A DNA stretch of 64,000 bases from Agromyces larvae (lineage in GTDB: Bacteria > Actinomycetota > Actinomycetes > Actinomycetales > Microbacteriaceae). The notes beneath the pieces were generated by a model. The model worked only from the letters and a program-made list of their open reading frames with translations. It had not been told where the DNA came from and did not search any database. Position numbers and translations under genes: made by a program. The stretch lies in the NCBI RefSeq assembly GCF_022811705.1, contig NZ_CP094528.1, positions 3,534,001-3,598,000 on the forward strand, written 5' to 3'. Below, piece after piece: positions 55,109 to 63,343 of this stretch (position 1 is its first letter; each line of letters opens with the position of its first letter).

Positions 55109-56215
55109 ATGACCGCACCTCATATTGATATTGTCGACCCTGCCGGCCTGCTCGGCGAAGCTCTCGCGGATGCCTCCCCGGATCTGATGCGCAGCTTGCT
55201 GAAGACCATGATCAACGCACTCCTGTCCGCCGACGCGGATGCCGTCGTCGGCGCTGAGTGGGGCAAGCCGAGTCCGACCCGCACCGCGCAGCGCAACGGG
55301 TACCGGCACCGGGACCTGGACACCCGGGTCGGCACGATCGACGTCGCCGCCCCGAAGCTCCGTTCGGGCACGTACTTCCCGGAATGGCTCCTCGAGCGAC
55401 GCAAACGCGCCGAGTCCGCGCTGATCACGGTCGTCGCGGACTGCTACCTCGCAGGCGTCAGGCACCCGGCGGATGGACAAGCTCGTCAAGACCCTCGGGA
55501 TCAACTCGCTGTCCAAGTCACAGGTATCCAGGATGGCGGCCGAGCTCGACGAGCACGTCGAGCAGTTCCGGCACCGGCCGCTCGATGCGGCCGGACCGTT
55601 CACGTTCGTCGCCGCCGACGCGCTCACGATGAAGGTCCGCGAAGGCGGCCGGGTGATCAACGCGGTCGTGCTGATCGCGCCCGGCGTCAACGCCGACGGG
55701 CGCCGCGAAGTCCTCGGCCTGCGAGTCGCGACCAGTGAGACCGGTCCGGCGTGGAACAGCTTCTTCGCCGACCTCGTCGCCCGCGGCCTGACCGGCGTGC
55801 GTCTGGTCACCTCCGACGCGCACGCCGGGCTGGTTGAAGCGATCGCGGCGAACCTGCCCGGCGCGGCCTGGCAACGCTGCCGCACCCACTACGCCGCGAA
55901 CCTGATGTCCGTCACCCCGAAGGCGATGTGGCCGGCCGTGAAAGCGATGCTGCACTCGGTCTACGACCAACCCGACGCCGACGCCGACGCCGTCCACGCC
56001 CAGTTCGATCGATTGCTCGACTACGTCGACGGGAAGCTGCCCGACGCGTTCGAGCACCTCGATGCCGCCCGCGCGGACATCCTCGCGTTCACCGGATTCC
56101 CCGAAGCGCTCTGGTCGCAGATCTGATCGAACAACCCGAACGAGCGCCTGAACCGTGAGATCCGCCGCCGCACCGACAGCGTGGGCATCTTCCCGAACCG
56201 GGACGCCTTGGGCTG
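55109..56215 (+). pseudogene. Decayed IS256-type transposase, unrelated to copies A-D
   Basis: Mutator-type transposase of a different subtype (MTAPHIDIVDPAGLLGEALA; TFVAADALTMKVREG; LVTSDAHAGLVEAIAANLPG). A one-base insertion near 55460 (ggcgtcaggcacc) shifts the frame between YLAGV and MDKLVKTLG. A TGG-to-TGA change at about 56124-56126 ([21 protein letters not shown]) ends it early. It runs out at about 56215 after FPNRDALG. Terminal repeats were not found. It is an older insertion. Confidence 0.88.
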
Positions 56216-56331
56216 CTCCCCGCTGGAAGCGAGGAGATGCGGATTGCCCTCATGATCTGTGCCCTTCGCTACAAGCGCCGATCCTCGGATGGGCCATAGC
56301 CTCCGATGTAGGTCGAAATGTAGGAGGAAAC

Positions 56332-56979
56332 ATGAGAAAACGGGGCGTATTCGGTGCCGCTATCTTGGCGGTCGCGATGGCTTTCGTGGCCGCGCCGATG
56401 GCGATGGCGGCCCCGGCACAGGATGTGCCAGAAGACGCCGCGGGCGTCATCTCGCCAGAGAACAGCCTGATGGCGAGTCCTGAGGATCTCGAGCGCCTCG
56501 GCTTCTCAGCCGACGAGGTCGAGAAGCAGCGCCGTGGCTTCCTGAAGCTGGATGAAGCTGAGCGGAAGCGTCAGGACCGCCTTCGCGCTGAGCAAGAAGC
56601 GATCGTGCCGCACCCAGAATGGCTGCCAAAGTACGAGATTCTTCCGCCATCGGATGATGGCGTTCAGCCGCTGACAGTCTGGATTCAGTCGTGTCTCGAC
56701 GGTCCGAACGACTACAAGGTCGGATATCTTGGGGCGGACGCGAGCGGGCCGCAAAGCTACAACTGCTACCACGGCTCGGGTTCGTACGATCGGAGCACGT
56801 ACCCGACCCAGCATGTCTACACTCTCAGGGCCGGAAACGAGACGGGCCGGGTTCTCTACAAGTACGACACGAGCGCCTACTACTACTACTCGGTCTGGCG
56901 CGGGCCGAGTGACTTCAACACTTACTACTTCCAAGAGGTCTACGGCACACCCAACGTCTACGAAGTGCAGCTGAAGTAG
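56332..56979 (+). CDS. Secreted protein of unknown function
   Basis: 215 aa with a strong TAGGAGGAAAC ribosome site. Signal peptide MRKRGVFGAAILAVAMAFVA..., cleavage after AMA. The mature N-terminal part is charged and helical (DEVEKQRRGFLKLDEAERKR). The C-terminal half is Tyr/Ser/Gly-rich and beta-like (SGSYDRSTYPTQHVYTLRAG; TSAYYYYSVWRGPSDF) with two cysteines. I do not recognise a family. Good codon use, a signal peptide and a terminator make it a real, probably expressed gene among decaying neighbours. Confidence 0.8.
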   Translation: MRKRGVFGAAILAVAMAFVAAPMAMAAPAQDVPEDAAGVISPENSLMASPEDLERLGFSADEVEKQRRGFLKLDEAERKRQDRLRAEQEAIVPHPEWLPKYEILPPSDDGVQPLTVWIQSCLDGPNDYKVGYLGADASGPQSYNCYHGSGSYDRSTYPTQHVYTLRAGNETGRVLYKYDTSAYYYYSVWRGPSDFNTYYFQEVYGTPNVYEVQLK

Positions 56980-56998
56980 CGAAGCCATTTGGCGCACG

Positions 56999-57037
56999 GA
57001 GGGCAACATCCCGGGAGCGGGATGTTGCCCTCATCTA
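56999..57037. terminator. Rho-independent terminator, probably bidirectional
   Basis: Perfect 14-bp arms gagggcaacatccc (56999-57012) and 57019-57032, 6-base loop, then tctatttt. It ends the secreted-protein gene and faces the convergent lipoprotein gene ending at 57043. Confidence 0.88.
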
Positions 57038-57042
57038 TTTTC

Positions 57043-57435
57043 TTAGTCTGTAGTAAATTCGCCCTCTGCGAGGTTGAGGCAGATCTGGAAGGCCCGCTCA
57101 TCGGGAGTCAACGCGTTCCATCGTTCAAACTGCGTCTGAACTGCGTCTTCGTTCATCCCTAACGCGGCAAGTGCTTGGGGAACCGCGAGCGGATGGTTCT
57201 CAGGCGATTCAGTTTCGGTCGAGCGTGCCGCCGACACACGGCCAACCATCGACTCGTCTGCACAAGCCAGTAACTCGCTCGATGTGGGCTCGATCACAAT
57301 GCTTGCGGTCTCGGTAGGCGATTGGGTCGAGAGTTGCGCTGACCCGACCTCCGCGGTTCCGACGGTGCTGCAACCACCCAGCAGCACAATCGTAGTGAGC
57401 ACACAGGTAAACGCAACTGTATCCCCAGTTCGCAC
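57043..57435 (-). CDS. Small putative lipoprotein
   Basis: 130 aa from a GTG with GAGGGGA upstream. The lipobox LLGGC at residues 18-22 predicts lipidation at Cys22. The mature part contains SELLACADESMVG and a C-terminal WNALTPDERAFQICLNLAEG, giving two further cysteines. Family unknown. It is convergent with the secreted protein and shares its terminator. Confidence 0.75.
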   Translation of the reverse strand: MRTGDTVAFTCVLTTIVLLGGCSTVGTAEVGSAQLSTQSPTETASIVIEPTSSELLACADESMVGRVSAARSTETESPENHPLAVPQALAALGMNEDAVQTQFERWNALTPDERAFQICLNLAEGEFTTD

Positions 57436-57605
57436 GGTCCCCTCGTTTCACTCCCCCGCGGCGTCAGTCATGCGTCGAGTGGCTTCAGGTGCCCGGGCCT
57501 CCATTTGCGCGTGTACGCATCATTCTACGACGCGACGGCCGGCTTTCCAGGCGCGCGACCAGCGCCAGGTGCGTAGCGGGGTTGTCCCACTCGGACGCGC
57601 CTCGT

Positions 57606-57635
57606 GCGCCGCGGTGACCGCGGTCACCGCGGCGC
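57606..57635. repeat. 30-bp perfect palindrome without loop
   Basis: Positions 57606-57620 are the exact reverse complement of 57621-57635; the centre is gaccgcggtc. It lies in the 260-bp gap between the lipoprotein start and the XRE gene stop. It may be an operator for a dimeric regulator or a cruciform-prone site. Confidence 0.9.
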
Positions 57636-57727
57636 GGCACCCGGAGGTGGGTCTCGCTTAGATTGCCCCGGTGGGCCCACGTTCGGTTGACATTCTCAAA
57701 CATGGGTCGTTTGGCACACAACATGGG

Positions 57728-58974
57728 TGGGCCGCCCCCTTCATTCGGTCCGGATGGTCTGTGAGTCGTCGGTTTCGATTTGATGGGTGCACTGCCGAGC
57801 GTACTCGGCGGGCGGTAGGTAGCCGAGCGAGGAGTGCCGGCGGTGGTGGTTGTACTCGTCCTTCCAGTCGCCGATCACGACCTGCGCGTGCAGCAGCGAG
57901 TAGAAGCTGTTGATGTTCAGGCACTCGTCGCGGAGCCGGCTGTTGAACGACTCGACGTACCCGTTGCGCCACGGCGATCCCGGCGGGATGTAGGACAGGC
58001 CGGTGCGGGTGCCGGCCCAGTCGGCCATTGCGTCGCTGATGAACTCCGGGCCGTTGTCCGACCTGAGCACGGCCGGGGCGCCGCGGACGGCGACGAGGTC
58101 CTCGAGGTGAGCGGTGAGCCGGTCGGCGGTGATCGACCGTTCGGTGAGGCCGCCGATGCACTCCCGGGTGTGCTCATCGACGATGGAGCAGATCTTGATC
58201 GGGCGGCCCTGCTCGTCGGCATCGAACTGGAAATCCACCGCCCACACCACGTTCGGCGCATCCGCGGCAGGTGCCTCGACAGTCGAGGACCCGACGCGTT
58301 TGCGTCGACGCCGCTGCGGCACCCGCAGGCCCTCGACACGCCACAGGCGTTGGACCTTCTTGTGGTTCACGACCCAGCCCTCGGCGCGGGCGTCGTGATA
58401 CGCCCGCCGGTACCCGCAACGCGGGTGCTTCTTCGCCCAGGCGCGCAGCCAGTCACGCAACGCCCGGTCCGGGTCCGCGACCGTGTCGGCCTTGAGCGGG
58501 CGCCGGTATGCGGAGCGTGAGAGCCCGGCCAGGCGGCACGCCATCCGTTCGCTCACCCGCAGTGTCCTGATCAGGTGAGCGACGGCGGCGCGGCGCCTGC
58601 CCGGGCTTAGAAGTTTCCCTCAGCCAGCTCCTTGAGCGCGGCCTTCTCCAGCTCCGCCTCCGCGAGCAGCCGCTTGAGCGTCGCGTTCTGCTTCTCAAGC
58701 TCCTTCAGACGCTTCGCGTCGTCGGCCTTCAGACCGCCGTACTGGTTACGCCACCGGTAGTACGTCTGCTCGGAGATCCCGAGCTCCCGGCACACCGCCG
58801 CGACATCCGCGCCGTCGGCGAGCATCCGGTCGGCCTGACCGAGCTTGCGAACGACCTGCTCCGGGGTATGACGCTTCCTGCTGTTCGACATGATCTGACC
58901 AGTCTCCCTGCCCGCAACCACGGGCAACAGGACGACTCTCAGAACCACCGGACCTAAGAAATGGGGTCAGCCCA
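57728..58974 (-). mobile_element. IS3-family (IS407-group) element, copy 4
   Basis: 1247 bp, minus orientation, 4-bp duplication tggg (57724-57727, 58975-58978). Same subtype as copy 1. Confidence 0.95.
57741..58891 (-). CDS. IS407-group transposase OrfAB, copy 4 (programmed -1 frameshift)
   Basis: OrfA 58607-58891; OrfB frame ends 57741. Slippery GGGAAAC at 58613-58619 (minus strand). Intact. Confidence 0.93.
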
Positions 58975-59544
58975 TGGGCGTTTCGGCACATTTCCGCATC
59001 ACCCGACACATGTTCCGCTAGTGCTGCTGTGTTCTGCGCGACGGCATCGGCCAGCCTCTTCAGATTCGCTCCGCTCTCATCGAGGCCATTGCGCGAGATG
59101 GCGGCTCGAGTGAACATCTCGGCGTCGAGGGTGAGTTGTGCTGGGGTCTGGTTGACCAACACGGTTTCGAGAAAGGTTCGCTCGAGATCGCGCAGACCAT
59201 CGGCCTGGTCGCCGGCCACCGCCATGTCTGCCAGCGCTTCGGTATAGCTGCGCGAGGCGATCAAGAATGCATCCTGCCGTGCACTCCACCGCGTCATTGC
59301 ATTTCGGAACTCGTCGCGGCCGCCGCCGAGCAGCGTCTCGAGCGTGTATCCGAGCGCCGTCGCGAGCGCGAGCGCTTCGCCGATCGTCACCTTCCGGATC
59401 GGTGGAGTTCGGCGCTCGATCTTGTAGATCGTCTGTTGGTGGAAGCGCCCTACTGCCCGGGGAACCGCCGGAGAGCTCTCTCTAACCTCGGACGGGTTCA
59501 AAGTGTTTGGGGGTACACCTCTGAGACCCAGCATTGGGCAATCG

Positions 59545-59564
59545 GGTGTGTCACATGACACACC
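59545..59564. promoter_or_regulatory. Candidate operator of the XRE-like regulator
   Basis: 20-bp inverted repeat ggtgtgtcacatgacacacc with 9-bp perfect arms and two central bases. It lies ten bases upstream of the ATG at 59534. The position suits autoregulation by the XRE-like protein. Confidence 0.6.
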
Positions 59565-59587
59565 TGCGGAGCCGGGGTCGCGACCTA

Positions 59588-60259
59588 CTAATCGGCCGAC
59601 ACTTCCGCGCGCACGTAGGGTTCGGGCTCAGCCGGCAACGGCTCGCCCGTCTGCTTCTCCTGAATCCGACGTCGTATGTCGATCAAATCGAGGTTCGCGA
59701 TCGTCTCAAGGTCCGACCGCTTCCCGGCGCGCCACGCGATGAGGACGCGCCTCACAGCTGAGTACTCGATCCATGCGGCGTGGTCGTCCTTTAAGAAGTT
59801 CAACTCGTACAGGACCTGTCGAGCGCGCTCCGCAATAGGGCGTTCCTGCTGATTCGCGATCACGAGGAACGTCTCGATCGCAGAATCAAGGTCGGTTCGA
59901 TCCGGCTCGGCCGGTCGATCTCGAGAACCCGAGAATCCCCCAGTCCGAATCGCCTGCATGAAGCGGGTATTTGCGCGTGCGTAGACCTGGATAGCGCGGA
60001 TCAGTTCAGCGACCACTCGGTCCACTTCGCCACGATGCCGAGTCGATAGCTCGCCCTCCTGGAGTGCGAGCGAACGCTCGGCTGCTTCAGCTTGTCGCAG
60101 AGTGGCTGCGGCAGAGAGCTCCGCGGTCTCAAGGGCACGCTCTGCCCCCTGTCGACTCTTCCGAGCTTCGCTCGCCTGCCACCATGCGACCGCGGCGGCG
60201 ACGACAGCGATCACGAGCGCACCCGCGCTGAACCAGTTCTCAACGTTCACGAAGAGCAC
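59588..60259 (-). CDS. Membrane-anchored coiled-coil protein of unknown function
   Basis: 223 aa from a GTG with GGAG upstream (an upstream in-frame start would overlap the divergent gene). One membrane helix at about 8-28 (FSAGALVIAVVAAAVAWWQA), then a long Ala/Glu-rich coiled coil (RKSRQGAERALETAELSAAA ... AERSLALQEGEL). A C-terminal helical region includes RVLIAWRAGKRSDLETIANL. Divergent from the gene at 60321 with 61 bases between starts. Function not recognised. Confidence 0.72.
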   Translation of the reverse strand: MLFVNVENWFSAGALVIAVVAAAVAWWQASEARKSRQGAERALETAELSAAATLRQAEAAERSLALQEGELSTRHRGEVDRVVAELIRAIQVYARANTRFMQAIRTGGFSGSRDRPAEPDRTDLDSAIETFLVIANQQERPIAERARQVLYELNFLKDDHAAWIEYSAVRRVLIAWRAGKRSDLETIANLDLIDIRRRIQEKQTGEPLPAEPEPYVRAEVSAD

Positions 60260-60320
60260 CGTACTGTCTCCGACCGGCACTGGGCGATCGGTGTCGGTGG
60301 CCGGTGCGAGAATCTGGGCT

Positions 60321-60806
60321 ATGACGAGCTTCGAAGCCGCGAAGGCGCTCAACACCCGCCTCACGGCCGCCAATCACAACTGGAATCAGGGTCAGTATTT
60401 CGAGCGCGGAGTCGCCGGCGCAGTAGTGTCTGCCCTCGCGTACGTGCTCGACGGCCGCGAGATCGACTACTTGGATGCTCTCGTGCCCGACGATCACAAC
60501 GGGGAACTCCTCGTGCTCGCGTTCGCTGGCGACCTGATCTTCGATGTTCGCTATGACCCGACGTCCAATGTCACCGTCACCTCGCGTCGGCTCGACGATG
60601 TCGAGCAGGTTGTGATCACGCAGACCCCGAACTACCTGTCCTCGTGGGGCACGGAAGACCAGGCCGAAGCAATCGTGCAGGTCGCCGGCGTTCCCTTCGG
60701 GCTTCCCTTTCCGATGGCGACTTCCAAGTGTCGAGTCGAGTTCACGGAGTACCTTCCGAAGCTGATTTGGCACGAGGCATCGGCGGCCAGCACGTCGGGA
60801 AGCTGA
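60321..60806 (+). CDS. Small soluble protein of unknown function near attR
   Basis: 161 aa. Begins MTSFEAAKALNTRLTAANHN, then YLDALVPDDHNGELLVLAFA and a C-terminal LPKLIWHEASAASTSGS. Mixed alpha/beta, no signal or membrane segment. It is the last gene of the element before attR. I do not recognise a family. Confidence 0.72.
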   Translation: MTSFEAAKALNTRLTAANHNWNQGQYFERGVAGAVVSALAYVLDGREIDYLDALVPDDHNGELLVLAFAGDLIFDVRYDPTSNVTVTSRRLDDVEQVVITQTPNYLSSWGTEDQAEAIVQVAGVPFGLPFPMATSKCRVEFTEYLPKLIWHEASAASTSGS

Positions 60807-60813
60807 GCGAACC

Positions 60814-60917
60814 TACCCCGCACTTACCCCGCAGAATCGGTGAGCGGCGGTAAGTGTGCGTGATACGCGCTGAGCAGTGTTTCACGGGTGATGCAAACAC
60901 CCTGATACCCCGCAGAA
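60814..60917 (+). promoter_or_regulatory. Repeated taccccgca motifs, possible integrase arm sites
   Basis: taccccgca occurs at 60814, 60825 and 60906 in the same orientation, just inside attR; a related accgcagaatc lies just inside attL at about 30216. The position fits arm-type binding sites of a tyrosine integrase. Confidence 0.45.
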
Positions 60918-60940
60918 ACCACCGATATCGCGCTGCCAAG

Positions 60941-60978
60941 AATCGTGGTGTCGCGGGTTCGAGTCCCGCCCTCGCTAC
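60941..60978 (+). repeat. attR (38-bp core)
   Basis: Exact repeat of 30181-30218. It is only the 3' half of a tRNA-Met, lacking acceptor and D arms on the 5' side, so it is not a tRNA gene. Confidence 0.92.
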
Positions 60979-60982
60979 TGAA

Positions 60983-61022
60983 ACACCCGGTCAGCTGCCA
61001 TTTTCGAGGCTTGACCGGGTGT
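60983..61022 (+). terminator. Chromosomal terminator originally following tRNA-Met
   Basis: Arms acacccggtca (60983-60993) and tgaccgggtgt (61012-61022), then gttgttt. It lies five bases past attR, where the tRNA terminator would be before integration. Confidence 0.82.
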
Positions 61023-61133
61023 GTTGTTTCGGCGGACTCCGAACTTACTCCGAAGATTGGTTACGCAACCAGCTCACCGAGGGCAGCTGCTGCCCGCTTC
61101 CCGCCCGTGTTGCGCGCCATGTAAACATCCTGC

Positions 61134-61505
61134 GTGATCGGCGGCTACGGGCACACCCTGACCCTCGGGATCCTTGCGCTGACCGCGATCCTGGTCGGCG
61201 CGATCCTCTACGGCATCGTCATGCTCCGCCGCAAAGACTTCGGCCGCCGCCGCGCCCTGGGCGCCAGCCGGGCCCTCATCGTCGGTCTCCTCCTCACCCA
61301 GACCGCGCTCCTGGCCGCAACCGGCGCGATCATCGGATCAGCCGTCGCACACGCAACCCTCGCCGCAACCGGCGACCCGCAACCCGGGTGGGAGTACACC
61401 CTCGGCGTCGCCACCCTCGCCACCGCGGTGGGGGTTGCAGCGGCCCTCATCCCCGCCCTGGCCGCCGCACGCCGCGAACCCATCCGAGAACTCCGCGTCC
61501 CGTGA
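61134..61505 (+). pseudogene. C-terminal fragment of an FtsX-like ABC permease
   Basis: 123 aa covering the last two or three helices of a MacB/FtsX-type permease: VMLRRKDFGRRRALGASRAL is the typical cytoplasmic loop and AALIPALAAARREPIRELR the usual end. The N-terminal exported domain and first helix are missing and no upstream frame supplies them. Confidence 0.78.
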
Positions 61506-61542
61506 TGTACTTCAGAGGTACTTCTGAACTAAACATGAACGC

Positions 61543-61855
61543 ATGTCTGCCGCCGTCCTTCCGTCGAGATCTTTCAATTCGTCCGACCTCAGCCGGAATG
61601 CTCCGCGGGTGTTCGCGGCGGCTGAGGATCATCCGGTCGATGTGACGCGCCGCGATGGTGAAGACCTGGTGTTGATGTCGAAGCGCGAGGCCGATGCCAG
61701 GGAGCAATTGCTGCGCATCGTTCGCAACGCGCCAGGCGCACCTGGCGGCATCCGAACTCATCGCCTGGCAGGAGACTGCGAGCGCGATCGCGGCTGGTCT
61801 CCACGCCGCGCCAGTCGAATGGCTGGACGAGGCAGAGTTGGTGGAACGCCCGTAG
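61543..61855 (+). pseudogene. Phd/YefM-type antitoxin, frameshifted
   Basis: Frame one gives SFNSSDLSRNAPRVFAAAED and VDVTRRDGEDLVLMSKREAD, an antitoxin-type DNA-binding domain. A one-base shift near 61725-61735 moves the rest (LAASELIAWQETASAIAAGL ... DEAELVERP, stop at 61853-61855) to another frame. A sequencing error is possible. Confidence 0.72.
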
Positions 61856-61858
61856 CCC

Positions 61859-62070
61859 ATGGCGAGAGCAGAACGAGTCGAACGTCCGACGAAGAAGAGC
61901 GAGTACGAGATCAGGTTCGCCTCGACGTCCGCACAGCGTGGCTGGACCGACCTGCGCGCGACGGTGCTGGCACCATCCCAACCAGACCAAGTAGCGGTCG
62001 GGTACCGCGCCCCTCGAGACTCGATGCGCGCACGTGTATTCAACGAATTATGCGTTCGAGCTTCGCCAGG
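61859..62070 (+). pseudogene. Truncated RelE-like toxin
   Basis: Starts four bases after the antitoxin stop: ERPTKKSEYEIRFASTSAQR, GWTDLRATV, which is toxin-like, but recognisable sequence ends by about 61970 and the rest is replaced. Linked to the broken antitoxin, it is a dead toxin-antitoxin locus. Confidence 0.55.
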
Positions 62071-62073
62071 GCC

Positions 62074-62367
62074 TCACGACGCGGTGCGCACCGCGACCTC
62101 GCGTTCCATGCGCTTCTCGAAACGCTCGCGCCCCTTGATCGCCTCGATCTCGCGGTTCTTCGGCGGGGCGTTCGTGACCAGGTCGTCGAGCAGGTGGCGC
62201 GTGATGTGGGCGATCTCGGCGACCGCGCGATCGAACGCCTCGGCGTTCGCCTTCGACGGCTTGGTCGATCCGCTCACCTTGCGCACGAACTGCAGAGCGG
62301 CGGTGTAGACCTCGTCGTCGGTCGCGGCGGGCTCGAAGTTGTGAAGGACATGGATGTTCCGGCACAT
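62074..62367 (-). CDS. DUF2277 family protein
   Basis: 97 aa beginning MCRNIHVLHNFEPAATDDEV, the family signature, then LQFVRKVSGSTKPSKANAEA and HLLDDLVTNAPPKNREIEA. Small cytoplasmic protein, widespread in actinobacteria, function unknown. The longer open frame upstream is not coding. Confidence 0.9.
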   Translation of the reverse strand: MCRNIHVLHNFEPAATDDEVYTAALQFVRKVSGSTKPSKANAEAFDRAVAEIAHITRHLLDDLVTNAPPKNREIEAIKGRERFEKRMEREVAVRTAS

Positions 62368-62446
62368 GCCGTGAAGATAGCGCGCCCGGCCCGGGCCGGC
62401 GCCGATTCGAGGACGCCTTGCACGACGGCCGCGGCCGTAGTCTGGC

Positions 62447-63343
62447 GTGATGAGGCGACGTGATGCGGGTGCGCTCACCGAGCCGGTACGCCTGAAGGGT
62501 TCGCCCGACGAGGTCCTCGCCATTGCGGGCGCGGCGCGGCGGGCGATCGAATCGCACGACGAACTGCGGCGCGAGCTGCTGCCCCGGCTCGGTGCCCTCC
62601 GTTCAGCCCGGCGGCGGTTCGCGGACGAGCGCGCCGCGACCCCGTCGGGACCGGATGCCACGCCGGACCGCGTGCGGCGGGTGCTCTGGAGCATCCTGTT
62701 CGCGGTATGCCTGCTCTCTACCGTGGTGGCCATCGCACCGATGGGGCCGTACGGGCCGCGCACACGATGGATGGACCCGCAGACGGCGGTGCTGATCGCG
62801 CTTCCCGCGCTCGGCATCGCCGCGGCGACCGCCCTGGGCGTGCTGCTGCTGAGGCCGGCACGCGGTCACGCCGCCGACCGGACCGCCCTTTCGGCGATCA
62901 CGACCGTCGCTCTCGCCGGTGTATTCCTGTTCCGCCTGATCGCCGGGGGTGCCGACCGAGGTTTCACCGTGGCTCAGCTCGGCGCCTGGCTCATCGGTGC
63001 GGGCGTCCTCCTCGTGCTGCTGGTGGTGCTCACTTGGCAGCTCGATCGTGTGCGCCGGCGGGAGGCGGCGCGTGGGTTCCGCCGGTGGCGGCCGCGCACG
63101 GAGCCCGAACTGCGCACCCGCGAGCGAGAGATCCGGGAGTCCGCGGCGCAGATGGCCGCACTGATTCCGAACGAGGCGGATGCACCGCGGCTCGAACAGG
63201 AGTGGAATCGTGCGCTGCGGCGGATCCAGCAGTCGGGGGGAGCCCCCGAGTCCATCGCCCAGGCGCGTGGGATCGGTCCGGTCGCGTGGCTGGTCTGGGC
63301 GGTCTACACGGACCCGGATGTCCCGATCATCGGGGCTGCGTGA
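62447..63343 (+). CDS. Membrane protein of unknown function
   Basis: 298 aa from a GTG (an ATG follows one codon later). The N-terminal 75 residues are charged and helical. Four membrane segments follow (about 82-100, 112-135, 148-165, 180-202), then an Arg/Glu-rich cytoplasmic tail ending GIGPVAWLVWAVYTDPDVPI. Family not recognised. The 3' end overlaps the convergent neighbour by 17 bases. Confidence 0.75.
   Translation: MMRRRDAGALTEPVRLKGSPDEVLAIAGAARRAIESHDELRRELLPRLGALRSARRRFADERAATPSGPDATPDRVRRVLWSILFAVCLLSTVVAIAPMGPYGPRTRWMDPQTAVLIALPALGIAAATALGVLLLRPARGHAADRTALSAITTVALAGVFLFRLIAGGADRGFTVAQLGAWLIGAGVLLVLLVVLTWQLDRVRRREAARGFRRWRPRTEPELRTREREIRESAAQMAALIPNEADAPRLEQEWNRALRRIQQSGGAPESIAQARGIGPVAWLVWAVYTDPDVPIIGAA

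Larger units (their letters stand above)
57696..59534 (-). pseudogene. XRE-like regulator gene split near its 3' end by IS407-type copy 4
   Basis: ATG at 59534 starts MLGLRGVPPNTLNPSEVRES. An HTH-like segment RFHQQTIYKIERRTPPIRKVTIGEAL follows, typical of the second half of an XRE domain, then GYTLETLLGGG and a helical C-terminal region. The IS interrupts after CRNA. Removing it with one tggg/ccca duplication restores ten final residues (HVVCQTTHV) and a stop at 57696; the total is 195 aa, in frame. The shortened protein keeps its HTH and may still bind DNA. The first HTH helices look atypical, so activity is uncertain. Confidence 0.75.
30181..60978 (+). mobile_element. Decayed integrated element inserted at tRNA-Met (30.8 kb)
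   Basis: Bounded by 38-bp identical direct repeats of the tRNA-Met 3' end. An excisionase-like gene and a broken tyrosine integrase follow attL directly, then a broken conjugative relaxase, which indicates an ICE or integrated plasmid origin. Interior base composition and codon use are less GC-rich than the flanking eCIS operon. Nine insertion sequences (about 11.6 kb) plus one transposase relic account for over a third of its length. Cargo includes cell-wall and regulatory genes. With integrase and relaxase broken it is probably immobile now. Confidence 0.85.

Noticed and set aside
60941..60978. A third tRNA gene
   Set aside because: Only the 3' half matches; the 5' acceptor and D arms are missing. 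It is attR.
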